Assembly: GCF_001641695.1 (NCBI RefSeq)
Contig: NZ_LSEF01000024.1
Location: 1-64,000 of the forward strand
Source: Bradyrhizobium neotropicale
GTDB taxonomy: Bacteria; Pseudomonadota; Alphaproteobacteria; Rhizobiales; Xanthobacteraceae
DNA length: 64,000 bases
Direction: 5' to 3'
A model generated the notes under the pieces. The model was given only the letters and a program-made list of their open reading frames with translations. It was not told where the DNA came from and made no database searches. A program made the translations under genes and the position numbers. Positions 1 through 8,714 of the stretch are shown here, piece by piece. Each line of letters opens with the position of its first letter. Position 1 is the stretch's first letter.

Positions 1-2
1 CT

Positions 3-26
3 GGCCGATTCTGTTGAAAAATGCGG
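3..26 (+). repeat. Left terminal inverted repeat of the IS
   Basis: Begins GGCCGATTCTGTTGAAAAA and pairs with 1486-1509 in reverse complement, with one mismatch at base 20. It is the expected transposase binding end. Confidence 0.9.
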
Positions 27-84
27 TTGTTGCGACTCAGAGATACCAGTGATTCAGTCTGCTTAGTTGGCAGGACTGAAGATC

Positions 85-1437
85 ATGATGGGGCATCGGC
101 AAGTCGAACAGGCTGCGTTGTTCTATGAGTTCTCGCTCGAGAAGCATATTCCCGCCGACCACCTGCTACGGTCGATGGACAGGTTCGTCGATCTTCAAGA
201 GATCCGGCGGGGCCTGGCGCCTTTCTACAGTAGCATCGGTCGGCCTTCGATCGATCCGGAGCTCATGATCCGGATGCTCCTGATCGGTTACTGCTGCGGC
301 ATCAGATCGGAGCGGCGCCTGTGCGATGAGGTCCACCTCAATTTGGCCTACCGGTGGTTCTGCCGGCTCGGTCTGGACGGTTCGGTGCCGGATCACTCGA
401 CTTTTTCCAAGAACAGGCATGGTCGCTTCCGGGAGAGCGATCTGTTCCGTCGAGTGTTCGAGAGCGTCTTGCGCCGCTGCATCGAGGAGCGACTTGTCGG
501 TGGTGAAGGATTTGCAGTCGATGCGAGCTTGATCAAGGCCGATGCCAATCGGCAGAAGGGGATCGAAGGCGACAAGGGCCTTCCACCGGAGGCCGCCGGC
601 CGAGCGATCGATGAATATCTGGCCGTCCTCGACGATGCCGCTTTCGGAGCAGCGACCGAGGTCACGCCGAAGTTCGTGTCGCCCTCCGACCCAGCGGCGC
701 GCTGGATGGGAGCGCACGGCGGCCAAGCCTTCTTCGCCTACTCGACGAATTACCTGGTCGACGTCGAGAACGCGATCATCGTCGATGTCGAGGCAACCAC
801 GGCAATCCGACAGGCGGAGGTGTTGGCCGCCAAGCGCATGATTGAGCGCTCGCTCGACCGGTTCGATCTCTATCCGAGCCGGCTCCTCGGCGACAGCGGC
901 TATGGCTCGGCCGAGATGCTCGGATGGTTGGTCTACGAGCACGGCATCGAGCCACACGTCACAGTGTTCGACAAGTCGGTCCGCACAGACGGGATATTCT
1001 CGCGCGAGGACTTCACCTATGACCACGCAGGTGACGTGTATCGCTGTCCTGGCGGCAAAGTACTCACCACGACCGGAGCGCTGGTGAACGATGGCGCCAC
1101 GATGCTTTACATGGCCAGCAAGCGCGATTGCGATCGGTGCGCACTGAAGTCCCGGTGTTGCCCCAAGCAGCCCTCACGGAGGGTGCCGCGCTCAATCTAT
1201 GAGGGCGCTCGCGACATGGCCCGCCAGATCGCAAGGTCGTGGGAAGGAGGCACCTCGCGTCGGCTCCGCAAAAAGATCGAGATGCTGTTCGCGCACCTCA
1301 AGCGCATTCTCAAGCTCGACCGTCTACGTTTACGAGGTCCAAACGGTGCTCGTGATGAGTTCACCCTCGCAGCCACCGCCCAGAACCTTCGCAAGATGGC
1401 CAAGCTGATCCCGATGCAATCCCTCAAACCCGCATAA
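85..1437 (+). CDS. IS1182-family transposase
   Basis: A transposase of about 450 residues that would cut and join the element ends. The N-terminal DUF772-type region (GRPSIDPELMIRMLL, SERRLCDEVHLNLAYRWF) is followed by an RNase H-like catalytic part. Candidate catalytic acids lie in VDASLIKADANR, LLGDSGYGSAEM and KKIEMLFAHLKR. A Cys cluster (CDRCALKSRCCPKQ) before the C-terminal part is typical of this family. The frame is open from a TTG at 67, but the ATG at 85 (MMGHRQVEQ) fits the usual family start better. Nothing suggests inactivation. Confidence 0.9.
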   Translation: MMGHRQVEQAALFYEFSLEKHIPADHLLRSMDRFVDLQEIRRGLAPFYSSIGRPSIDPELMIRMLLIGYCCGIRSERRLCDEVHLNLAYRWFCRLGLDGSVPDHSTFSKNRHGRFRESDLFRRVFESVLRRCIEERLVGGEGFAVDASLIKADANRQKGIEGDKGLPPEAAGRAIDEYLAVLDDAAFGAATEVTPKFVSPSDPAARWMGAHGGQAFFAYSTNYLVDVENAIIVDVEATTAIRQAEVLAAKRMIERSLDRFDLYPSRLLGDSGYGSAEMLGWLVYEHGIEPHVTVFDKSVRTDGIFSREDFTYDHAGDVYRCPGGKVLTTTGALVNDGATMLYMASKRDCDRCALKSRCCPKQPSRRVPRSIYEGARDMARQIARSWEGGTSRRLRKKIEMLFAHLKRILKLDRLRLRGPNGARDEFTLAATAQNLRKMAKLIPMQSLKPA

Positions 1438-1485
1438 CGGCCGTTGGGTCCCATCGGCTCTGGTGCCAATACATCGGGACTACTG

Positions 1486-1509
1486 CCGCCTTTTTCAACA
1501 GAATCGGCC
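1486..1509 (+). repeat. Right terminal inverted repeat of the IS
   Basis: Ends TTTTTCAACAGAATCGGCC, the reverse complement of the left end with one mismatch. It lies 49 bp after the transposase stop codon. Confidence 0.9.
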
Positions 1510-1514
1510 TGACT

Positions 1515-1541
1515 CGGACCTCCGGTGAGGGTCCGCTTTTT
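1515..1541 (+). terminator. Possible intrinsic terminator just outside the IS
   Basis: A short CGGACC/GGTCCG stem (1515-1520 and 1530-1535) is followed by CTTTTT. It faces right and lies just outside the IS, so it could stop transcription leaving the element or belong to whatever gene was interrupted. The stem is only 6 bp, so this is tentative. Confidence 0.4.
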
Positions 1542-1611
1542 GCGCCGCCATCAGGGGCACAGCGGACCTCATCAACGCCTGACTGCGGCGCGGAGTTTTG
1601 AGTGCGTGCCC

Positions 1612-2619
1612 CTAGGTCGTGCTGCCCGCGGCGGCTGCGTCGGACATCCGTACGCGCGCCATCAGGCGGCGTGCGATCGGCGTCAGCATGTAGGGCGCGA
1701 GGTGGATCGGAAACTGGGTGAGCGCGAAATAGAGCCAGGTCGTCGGCGGCAGCGCGCCCGCGGTCGCGGCCAGCATCAGCCCCAGATTGCGCTGTGATAC
1801 CATCAGCCCGAGCGCCAGCGCGCGCTCATAGCCGACGCGGCGGAACAGCAGCGTCGTGACCGCCAGCAGGGTGAAATAGACAGCAAAGGCCATCAGCGCG
1901 ACGCCGATGGTGAAGACCGGATCGGTCACGAGGTCGCTTGCCACATCGCCCATCACCGCCGACGCAAACACCAGCAGGATGATGATGTTGATGCCGTCGA
2001 TCGGCCGCCTGTGGCGCTGGATCGCGTCCGCGCCGACGACGCGGCGGATGATGGTTGCGGCGAGCAGCGATCCCGCGAGCAGGCCGAGCAGCTTCAGGCC
2101 GAGCGTGAGCGGCGTGATGCTGAGGTTGCCGCTGAGGAACAGGCTCGCGAACAGTGAGGCGGTGAACGGAACGAGCGCGGTCGAGGTCACCAGCGTCACC
2201 AACACCAGCGTGGCATCGAGCCCGATCATTGCGGCGAGCGCGGGCGAGGCCATCATCGGCGAGGCCATACCTTGCAGCATCAGTGCGAGGAAGAGGCCCG
2301 GCGAGCGGCTGTCGAACCCGGTCGACCAGGCGATCAGCCCGACGATCATGGGCACACCGATCGTGGTCCAGACGGTGGCGGCCGCGACCAGCCCGGGCCG
2401 GCGCAGATGGCCGTAGAGCGCAGCCAGATCGACGCGCATGAAGGAGATGCAGAGCAGGCAGAAGATCGCCTCGGTGACGTAGGGCCGCAGCAGCGCCCCG
2501 ATCGGCGGCACCGCAACCGCGATGAACACCAGCGCCGCCACCGCGCGCGTGCCCTGGTCGCCGAGCCATGTGAGCCCCCGCACGGGAACGGCGATGATGG
2601 TTCGGAGAAACCAAGGCAT
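1612..2619 (-). CDS. Bile acid:Na+ symporter (BASS)-like membrane transporter
   Basis: A 335-residue integral membrane protein with about nine or ten hydrophobic helices spread over its length, the usual size and pattern for the BASS/SBF-like superfamily. Supporting segments are the Gly/Pro/Ala-rich helix LMLQGMASPMMASPALAAM and the conserved-looking region ALGLMVSQRNLGLMLAATAG near the C-terminus. The substrate cannot be read from sequence. It lies 15 bp downstream of the esterase gene on the same strand, so the two are probably co-transcribed. The start is the ATG at 2619. Confidence 0.7.
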   Translation of the reverse strand: MPWFLRTIIAVPVRGLTWLGDQGTRAVAALVFIAVAVPPIGALLRPYVTEAIFCLLCISFMRVDLAALYGHLRRPGLVAAATVWTTIGVPMIVGLIAWSTGFDSRSPGLFLALMLQGMASPMMASPALAAMIGLDATLVLVTLVTSTALVPFTASLFASLFLSGNLSITPLTLGLKLLGLLAGSLLAATIIRRVVGADAIQRHRRPIDGINIIILLVFASAVMGDVASDLVTDPVFTIGVALMAFAVYFTLLAVTTLLFRRVGYERALALGLMVSQRNLGLMLAATAGALPPTTWLYFALTQFPIHLAPYMLTPIARRLMARVRMSDAAAAGSTT

Positions 2620-2634
2620 TCGATCTCAGCCTCG

Positions 2635-3582
2635 TTAGCCCAACCCCTTCAGCCACGCGCCGATTTCGCTCGCGGCGACGTTAGCTTGCTTGAGCAGCTT
2701 GCCCATCGTGAAGAAGCCGTGGAACTGACCTGGAAAGTGCCTGTAGGTGACGCTCACGCCGGCCTGTTTTAGACGCTCGGCATAGTCTGCGCCTTCATCG
2801 CGCAGCGGATCGGCGCCGGCGGTGAGCACATAGGCCGGCGGCAGGCCGAGATGCGTCGCGGCGCGGACCGGCGAGGCGCGCCAGTCCGCAGCGTCGGCGG
2901 CGCCGCTCAGATAATGGTCGCAGAACCAGCGGATCACCGAATGCGTGAGCAGCACGCTGGTCTCGGGCTCGCTGTGGGAGCCGTGCGTCATGGCGAAATC
3001 GACCGCCGGATAGATCAGGACCTGGCCGGCGATCGCGGGGCCGTTGCCATCGCGCGCGGCGAGGGCGACGACGGCTGCGAGATTGCCGCCGGCGCTGTCG
3101 CCGCCGACCGAGAGGCGCGCGGCGTCGATGCCGAGCGCGCGCGCATTGGCTGCGACCCATTGGGTCGCGGCGATCGCATCATCGATGGCGGCGGGAAACT
3201 TGTGCTCGGGCGCGAGGCGGTAGTCGACCGAGATCACGATCAGCGCGCCCTCGACCGCGAGCTTGCGGCAGGCGACGTCATGGGTCTCGAGATCCCCGAC
3301 GACCCAGCCGCCGCCATGGAAGAACACCAGCGCGGGCGACAACCCGTCGCGCTGCCGTAGTTCCTTGGGCACGTAGATGCGCGCCGGGATCGTGCCGTGG
3401 GGCGCCGCGATCGCCAGCGGCGCGATGCGCGCCAGCTCGGGTGGTTCCGGATTGGTGGCAAAGCGCGCCTGCAAGTAATAGGCGCGTGCTTCCGGTGCGG
3501 TCAGGGTCTCGTAAGGCGGGCGGCCGGCCTCCTGGAACGCCTTGTAGACGGCGGCGGCATCGGGATCGAGCACAACGGGCAT
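2635..3582 (-). CDS. Alpha/beta hydrolase, hormone-sensitive-lipase (HSL) type esterase
   Basis: A 315-residue esterase of the HSL/alpha-beta hydrolase_3 family. The oxyanion motif HGGGW (in LVFFHGGGWVVGDL) and the nucleophile elbow GDSAGG are plain. The acid is probably in TAGADPLRDEG and the histidine in FPGQFHGFFTMG near the C-terminus, completing a Ser-Asp-His triad. No signal peptide is seen, so it should be cytoplasmic and hydrolyse short-chain esters; the true substrate is unknown. It heads a probable two-gene unit with the downstream BASS-like transporter. Confidence 0.85.
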   Translation of the reverse strand: MPVVLDPDAAAVYKAFQEAGRPPYETLTAPEARAYYLQARFATNPEPPELARIAPLAIAAPHGTIPARIYVPKELRQRDGLSPALVFFHGGGWVVGDLETHDVACRKLAVEGALIVISVDYRLAPEHKFPAAIDDAIAATQWVAANARALGIDAARLSVGGDSAGGNLAAVVALAARDGNGPAIAGQVLIYPAVDFAMTHGSHSEPETSVLLTHSVIRWFCDHYLSGAADAADWRASPVRAATHLGLPPAYVLTAGADPLRDEGADYAERLKQAGVSVTYRHFPGQFHGFFTMGKLLKQANVAASEIGAWLKGLG

Positions 3583-3791
3583 AACGGGTCTTGTCCTGCT
3601 CCAGCTGGCCGGAGACGCCTGAATCTGGTCGACTATTCCATCCCGAGGCGGCTCTGGCCAGCCGGCGGCGGGCAGGGCAGGGATGCCGCCCTTTCCCCGC
3701 CCTATTTGGCGTGTTAACCCGATGGCCTGCGAGCGGCGGTATCCCCTGTAGAATGTCCAACAAGCCCGATTCGCTGTTGAAGCCGCGCGAG

Positions 3792-4796
3792 ATGTTTCGA
3801 ACCCTTACCCTGACAGGTCTTGCGGCACTGCTGGCCGCCACCGCCATGACGGTTGCGACGCCCGCGCAGGCGCAGATCGGCACGATCTTCTCCGACCCGC
3901 CGCCGCGGCCGCCGGGCAGCATTCCGCGTGGCCAGCCGCAGCCGCAGCCGCAGCCGCAGATGCCTGACGACGACGAGGAGGTGCCGGAGCTGCCGCCGCA
4001 GGGCCGCGTGCTGCCGTCGCGTCCGATGCCGCGCCAGAGCAATCCTCAAGGCAATATCCAGGGCAACGCCCTGCCGGGGCCGGTCGAGACCCAGCCCCTG
4101 GCACCGCCGCCGGGTACCGTTGTCGCCCCGCAGAACCAGCCGCCCTCCGTGGCGGTGGCCCCGCCCAATCCGCAAGCTGCGCCGCAGCCGGGCCAGCGCC
4201 AGCCGCAGCAGAAGGGCGGCGTGCCGCAGACGCCGGCGAGCCTCCAGCCGGGCGACGAGGTCGTCACCGAGCCGCCGGCGCAGAAGATCGTCAACAAGAA
4301 GGCGACCTTCTCGGGCCTGGACAAGATCACCGGACGCATCATCAATTTCGACGAGGATATCGGCGAGACCGTGCAGTTCGGCGCGCTGCGGGTCAAAACC
4401 GACGCCTGCTACACGCGGCCGGCGACGGAAGCCGCCAACACCGACGCCTTTGTCGAGGTCGACGAGATCACCTTGCAGGGCGAGGTGAAGCGGATCTTCT
4501 CGGGCTGGATGTTTGCCGCAAGCCCCGGTCTGCACGGCGTTGAGCATCCGATCTACGACATCTGGCTGACCGACTGCAAAGAGCCGCAGCAGACGATCGC
4601 AACCGCAGCGCCGGATCCCGCCGCGGCAAAGCCGCCGCCACCCCCGCCGCCCGCGCAGAAGAAGGCCGCACCCAAGCAGGCCGTGCAGCAGCAGCGCCCG
4701 CCGCAGCCGTTGCCGCCGCCACCGCAGCAGACACAGCCGGCTCCGCCGCCGCAGCAGCAACCGGGCCTTTTCAATTTCCCGGGCTTTAGCCGCTAA
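3792..4796 (+). CDS. DUF2155 domain secreted protein with Pro/Gln-rich arms
   Basis: An exported protein of about 334 residues. From the ATG at 3792 it begins with a signal peptide ending in ATPAQAQ; an in-frame ATG at 3753 would add 13 residues before it. The middle carries a DUF2155 domain: FSGLDKITGRIINF, VQFGALRVKTDACYTRP, FSGWMFAASPGL, EHPIYDIWLTDC, with two conserved Cys that probably form a disulphide. Both arms are low-complexity Pro/Gln. Such proteins are periplasmic or envelope-associated in alphaproteobacteria and have no settled function. It converges on aat with a 14-bp gap. Confidence 0.85.
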   Translation: MFRTLTLTGLAALLAATAMTVATPAQAQIGTIFSDPPPRPPGSIPRGQPQPQPQPQMPDDDEEVPELPPQGRVLPSRPMPRQSNPQGNIQGNALPGPVETQPLAPPPGTVVAPQNQPPSVAVAPPNPQAAPQPGQRQPQQKGGVPQTPASLQPGDEVVTEPPAQKIVNKKATFSGLDKITGRIINFDEDIGETVQFGALRVKTDACYTRPATEAANTDAFVEVDEITLQGEVKRIFSGWMFAASPGLHGVEHPIYDIWLTDCKEPQQTIATAAPDPAAAKPPPPPPPAQKKAAPKQAVQQQRPPQPLPPPPQQTQPAPPPQQQPGLFNFPGFSR

Positions 4797-4810
4797 GCCA
4801 AATCGTCTGA

Positions 4811-5491
4811 TTATTGCCGTGTCGCGATGATCTCGAGCACGCGTGCGCCCGGGATCGCGTCACCGGCGGTCAGCTTCAGGAAATCGGCGGGCTCGCCGGC
4901 AAGCGCCTTGTCGAGCAGGCCGGTGTAGCGCCGCCGCGAAATCTCCACCGCGCCAAAGCTCTTCAGATGCTCGGTGACATATTGCGTGTCGAGCAGCTCG
5001 AAGCCGCCGTGGATGAGACGCGCGACCAGATGCACCAACGCCACCTTGGAGGCGTCGCGCGCGGTATGGAACATGCTCTCGCCGAAGAAGGCGCGCCCGA
5101 GGTTGACGCCGTAGAGGCCGCCGACGAGGTCGTCGCCCTGCCAGACCTCGACGCTGTGGCAATGGCCGAGCTCATGCAGGCCGCCATAGAGATCGCGGAT
5201 GCGCTTGTTGATCCAGGTGTCCTCGCGCCCGGTCTGCGGCGCGGCGCAGCCGGCGATGGTTGCCTTGAACGCGGTGTTGACGGTGACGCGAAACGCGTCC
5301 GAACGCACGGTGCGTGCGAGACGCGAGGCGACGCGGAATCCCTCGAGCGGAATGACGCCGCGCATTTCCGGCTCGACCCAGAACAAGGTCGGATCGTCGG
5401 CGCTCTCGGCCATCGGAAAGATGCCGCAGGCATAGGCGCGCAGCAGCACAGCCGGCGTGATTTCAGACGAGGCGGATTCGCGCGAGGTCAT
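4811..5491 (-). CDS. aat: Leucyl/phenylalanyl-tRNA--protein transferase
   Basis: Transfers Leu or Phe from aminoacyl-tRNA to N-terminal Arg/Lys of proteins, creating an N-degron for ClpS/ClpAP. At 226 residues it has normal family length, with the characteristic blocks [58 protein letters not shown], and [19 protein letters not shown]. It is cytoplasmic. It stands alone on the minus strand between DUF2155 and a two-component operon. Confidence 0.96.
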   Translation of the reverse strand: MTSRESASSEITPAVLLRAYACGIFPMAESADDPTLFWVEPEMRGVIPLEGFRVASRLARTVRSDAFRVTVNTAFKATIAGCAAPQTGREDTWINKRIRDLYGGLHELGHCHSVEVWQGDDLVGGLYGVNLGRAFFGESMFHTARDASKVALVHLVARLIHGGFELLDTQYVTEHLKSFGAVEISRRRYTGLLDKALAGEPADFLKLTAGDAIPGARVLEIIATRQ

Positions 5492-5542
5492 GGCCTGCCG
5501 ACAATAGCAGGATCGCGACGGGCTTGCGATGGGTGGCGCGGA

Positions 5543-6646
5543 TCAACTCGCTGCGGCGTTGCTGGCCTTGCCGGGCGCCGCGGCGGTGCGGCCGAATTTC
5601 AGCACGATGCGGGTTCCGGCATGGTCGGGATCGCGCTCCACGGAGGCATCGAGCTTGGAGGCCATCGCGGCGACGATGCGCTGGCCCATCCCGGTCGAGC
5701 GCGGATCGGCTTTGGCATTGTCGCCGACGCCGTTGTCGGCGATCGACAGCAGGAGGTCCTCGCCTTTCGAGGTCAGCTCGACATGGATAGGGCCGGCACC
5801 GTCCGGATAGGCGTATTTCACCGCGTTCATCACCAGCTCATTGACGATGATGCCGACGGCGACCGCGCGGTCCGGATCGATCTCGATCGGCTCCGCCTTC
5901 AGCGTTAACCGCGACATCCGGTTACCTTCGGCCGATCGACGCAAATCCTCGAGCAGGGATTCGAGATACTGGTTCAGGATCACGCTCTTGAGATCCTGCG
6001 AGGTGTAGAGGCGGCGGTGCACCTGCGCGACCGCGGCGACGCGGCCCATCGCGTTGGTCAGGGCAGCCTTGACCTCTTCCTGCGCGGCGGAACTCGCCTG
6101 CAGGTGCAGCAGCGAGGCGATGATCTGGAGCGAGTTACCGACGCGGTGATTGACCTCGCGCAGCAGCAGCTCGCGCTCGGCGGCAAGCGCAGCGTAGCGG
6201 TCGCGCGAGGCATGGACCTCGGCTTCGGCTTCCTCGCGCGCCTTCTGCATCTCGGCCTGGCGCAGCGCGCCATCGGCCGCGACATGCAGCAGCGGGATGA
6301 AGTCGCCCTTGACGTCCTTGACCAGATAGTCGGCCGCGCCCGCCTTCAGCGCGGTGACCGCGATGCTGGAATCCTGCGAGGCGGTGACGAACACCACTGG
6401 CGGGGCATCCGGGATCGCCATGATCTGCTCGAGCGTCTCCAGCCCGTCGAGTCCCGGCATGTACTGGTCGAGCGCCACGACATCGATAGAGCCGTCAGCA
6501 CCCGCGCGGCGAATGCGCTCGAGGCCTTCCTCGCCGCTCGCGGCAAGAACGACCTTGTAGCCGCGGCGCGTGAGCCCGCGCTCGACGAGGCGCGCCAACG
6601 CGTCGTCGTCGTCGATATAGAGCAGTGTCGGGGTTCTCTGGTTCAT
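5543..6646 (-). CDS. Response regulator-histidine kinase hybrid (REC-HisKA_2-HATPase)
   Basis: A soluble 367-residue protein with the receiver domain first: acidic pocket IDDDD at 11-15, phospho-acceptor Asp60 in ALDQYMPG, conserved Thr/Ser and Lys in FVTAS and YLVKD. A short coiled linker leads to a HisKA_2 dimerisation domain with candidate His167 in REVNHRVGNSLQ, then an HATPase domain with IVNELVMNAVKYAY and IADNGVGDN. The receiver probably gates the kinase. It is the last gene of a three-gene operon: its ATG overlaps the upstream TGA by 4 bp. No DNA-binding domain is present, so output is by phosphotransfer. Confidence 0.9.
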   Translation of the reverse strand: MNQRTPTLLYIDDDDALARLVERGLTRRGYKVVLAASGEEGLERIRRAGADGSIDVVALDQYMPGLDGLETLEQIMAIPDAPPVVFVTASQDSSIAVTALKAGAADYLVKDVKGDFIPLLHVAADGALRQAEMQKAREEAEAEVHASRDRYAALAAERELLLREVNHRVGNSLQIIASLLHLQASSAAQEEVKAALTNAMGRVAAVAQVHRRLYTSQDLKSVILNQYLESLLEDLRRSAEGNRMSRLTLKAEPIEIDPDRAVAVGIIVNELVMNAVKYAYPDGAGPIHVELTSKGEDLLLSIADNGVGDNAKADPRSTGMGQRIVAAMASKLDASVERDPDHAGTRIVLKFGRTAAAPGKASNAAAS

Positions 6647-7083
6647 GTGGCGGCGGGCGGGACCTGGATGACCGAGAAAAACAGGCCGAGCTGCCGGATG
6701 GCGTTGGCGAAGTTCTCGTAGTTGACGGGCTTGGTGATGTAGACGTTGCAGCCGAGCTCGTAGCAGCGCTTGATTTCCTGGGAGTCGTCGGTGGTGGTCA
6801 GCACCACCACGGGCGACGCCTTCAGATACTTGTTCTCCTTGATCTGCTTCAGGATGTCGATGCCGGTCATGTCGGGCAGGTTGAGGTCGAGCAGGATCAG
6901 AAGGGCGTTGCCCTTCTGCTTGAGTCCGGTGCCGTCGGCGCCGAACAGATGCATCATGGCATCGGTGCCGTTGCCGAACGCGATGATCTCGTTGTTGACC
7001 CCGGATCGACGGATGTTGCGCTCGATCAGGCGCGCATGTCCCTCGTCGTCCTCGATCATGATGATGGTGACAGGCTGGGTCAT
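6643..7083 (-). CDS. Single-domain response regulator (Rcp1/CheY-like)
   Basis: A stand-alone receiver of 146 residues with an acidic pair in IEDDEGHARLIERNIRR, phospho-acceptor Asp66 in LLDLNLPDMTG, TTT for the switch Thr, and the conserved Lys in YITKPVN. The LIERNIRRSG and LNLPDMTG pattern resembles the Rcp1 subgroup that pairs with phytochrome- or CHASE-type kinases. Start chosen at 7083 (MTQPVTIIM) because this ATG forms a 4-bp ATGA overlap with the stop of the upstream kinase, a sign of translational coupling. It overlaps the downstream gene in the same way. Confidence 0.9.
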   Translation of the reverse strand: MTQPVTIIMIEDDEGHARLIERNIRRSGVNNEIIAFGNGTDAMMHLFGADGTGLKQKGNALLILLDLNLPDMTGIDILKQIKENKYLKASPVVVLTTTDDSQEIKRCYELGCNVYITKPVNYENFANAIRQLGLFFSVIQVPPAAT

Positions 7084-8606
7084 TGATCGGTCTTCCGATT
7101 GCTGGCGTTCCAATTCATTGGCAGCGTGATCGTGAATGTACTGCCCGCATTCAGTTCCGACGATACCGACATCGTACCACCGAGACGGCGCACAAGTGCA
7201 CGCACATGCGCAAGGCCGATACCCTGGCCGGGCTTGTCCTGGGTTCCCGCGCGGCGGAACAGGTCGAAAATCCGCTGGTGATCCCTTGGATCGATGCCGC
7301 GGCCGTTGTCGCTGAGCTCGAAAATAGCGTACCCGAGCTTGGTGCGCCCCCGGATTCTGATCTCTCCGGGCACGCCGCTCTTCAGGTACTTGATCGCGTT
7401 GTCGATCAGGTTGGAGAAGATCTGCTCGAGCGCAAGGCGATCGCTGACGACGTCCGGCAGGGGTTCGACATGGATCTCAGCCTGCGCTTCGGCTGCCTGA
7501 TGTGCCAGCGTCGATACGATGGCCTCGATCAATTCGCGGGTGTCGATCCTCTCGGGCTGGAATTCGCGGCGGCCCTCGCGGGTGAGGTTGAGGATCGCCG
7601 AGATCAGCCGGTCCATCTTGGCGATCGAGGACTTGATGAAGCCGAGCGCCTCGGAGAAGTCCTCCGAGAGCTGCTTGTCGGGGCCTTCGAGCGGGATATT
7701 GCCGGCGGCGCCGGGCACGAGCTGCGGACCGTCGGCCGGGACATGGGTGAGGCCACTGACGCGGCGGAAAATGTCGCCGCCAAGCTCTTCGAGCTCGCTG
7801 GTGAAGCCCATGATGTTGACGAGCGGCGAGCGCAGATCGTGGCTGACGATATAGGCAAAGCGCTGGATCTCGTTGTTGGCTTCGCGCAGGTCCGCAGTGC
7901 GTTCGTCGACGATGGTCTCGAGGTTGACGTTCGCGTCGCGCAGGCGCGCCTCGGCGTCGTCGCGGCTCCGCGCCGAGCGCCGCACCAGCCAGATCGAGAT
8001 CAGCACCAACACCACCACCAGGCCGGAGCCGATGCCGGTCATCGACGCCGCCAGCGTCTGGCTGTGGTCGGCATTGACCGAGCGGAGGTAGAACAGGCGC
8101 TCCTCTTCCCGGATCATCGTGCTCGCGACGCTGCTGATCGTGGTCGTGGTGTCGGCGGTCGCGGCCTCGCGGACCAGCGCCATGGCCTTCTCCGGCTGGC
8201 CCTGCCGGACGAACTCCATCTCGCGCGCGAACTGATCGAGCCGGGTCTCGATCGCGACGCTCAGCTTCTCGATGTTGTCGCGTTGCGCGGGATTGTCCGT
8301 GCTCAGGCGCGTGAGCCTGTCGAGCGCGGGAATGATGGCGGCTACCGCCTTGTCATGGTCGATCTTGAAATCAGCCCCCTGGGTCAGGAGGTAGCCGCGG
8401 GCGCCGCTCTCGGCGCGGCGGACCTCGAGCAGGAGCGCGTTGACCTGGTTCTCCACCTCGATGGTGTGGAGCACCCATTTGTTGTCGCTGCGGGCCTTGT
8501 TGACCAGATAAACCGAGCCGGCGCTGATCACGGTCAGCACCAACAGGCCCGCGCTGAACAGCAGGATCTGCCAGAATGCGCGCCGCCGCTGCGCCTCAGC
8601 CCTCAC
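7080..8606 (-). CDS. CHASE3-type sensor histidine kinase
   Basis: A membrane kinase with a TM helix near the start (FWQILLFSAGLLVLTVISAGSVYLV), a periplasmic CHASE3-like domain (VLLEVRRAESGARGYLLTQ type pattern), a second TM (MTGIGSGLVVVLVLISIWLV), a coiled stretch, HisKA with the H-box FAYIVSHDLRSPLVNI, and HATPase with N-box NLIDNAIKY and G-boxes DNGRGI and GQGIGLAHV. The frame opens at a TTG at 8666 (528 residues), but the GTG at 8606 follows a better purine-rich region and removes an implausible N-terminus. First gene of the operon with the two downstream regulators. Confidence 0.88.
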   Translation of the reverse strand: MRAEAQRRRAFWQILLFSAGLLVLTVISAGSVYLVNKARSDNKWVLHTIEVENQVNALLLEVRRAESGARGYLLTQGADFKIDHDKAVAAIIPALDRLTRLSTDNPAQRDNIEKLSVAIETRLDQFAREMEFVRQGQPEKAMALVREAATADTTTTISSVASTMIREEERLFYLRSVNADHSQTLAASMTGIGSGLVVVLVLISIWLVRRSARSRDDAEARLRDANVNLETIVDERTADLREANNEIQRFAYIVSHDLRSPLVNIMGFTSELEELGGDIFRRVSGLTHVPADGPQLVPGAAGNIPLEGPDKQLSEDFSEALGFIKSSIAKMDRLISAILNLTREGRREFQPERIDTRELIEAIVSTLAHQAAEAQAEIHVEPLPDVVSDRLALEQIFSNLIDNAIKYLKSGVPGEIRIRGRTKLGYAIFELSDNGRGIDPRDHQRIFDLFRRAGTQDKPGQGIGLAHVRALVRRLGGTMSVSSELNAGSTFTITLPMNWNASNRKTDQ

Positions 8607-8714
8607 GACGGTCTCGCCTGATACACGACAACGGAGTCCAAGGAGCCCCCTTCGAGCAATCCCCAACTCCTCAAAACGCCCGTGAAGGCAAAGGGTTCCC
8701 GAGGAGGTGGGAGA

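Larger units (their letters stand above)
3..1509 (+). mobile_element. Complete IS1182-like insertion sequence
   Basis: The element is bounded by near-perfect 24-bp terminal inverted repeats (3-26 and 1486-1509; 23 of 24 bases match) and carries one intact transposase gene. Both ends and an undamaged reading frame suggest a recent and possibly still mobile copy. The family call rests on the transposase. The bases CTG flank both ends if the repeat is taken to start one base further in, but only two bases lie outside the left end, so a target duplication cannot be established from this window. Confidence 0.9.

Noticed and set aside
7083..8621. 512-codon plus-strand frame opposite the CHASE3 kinase
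   Set aside because: Antisense to a gene with all kinase motifs; no protein signature of its own.
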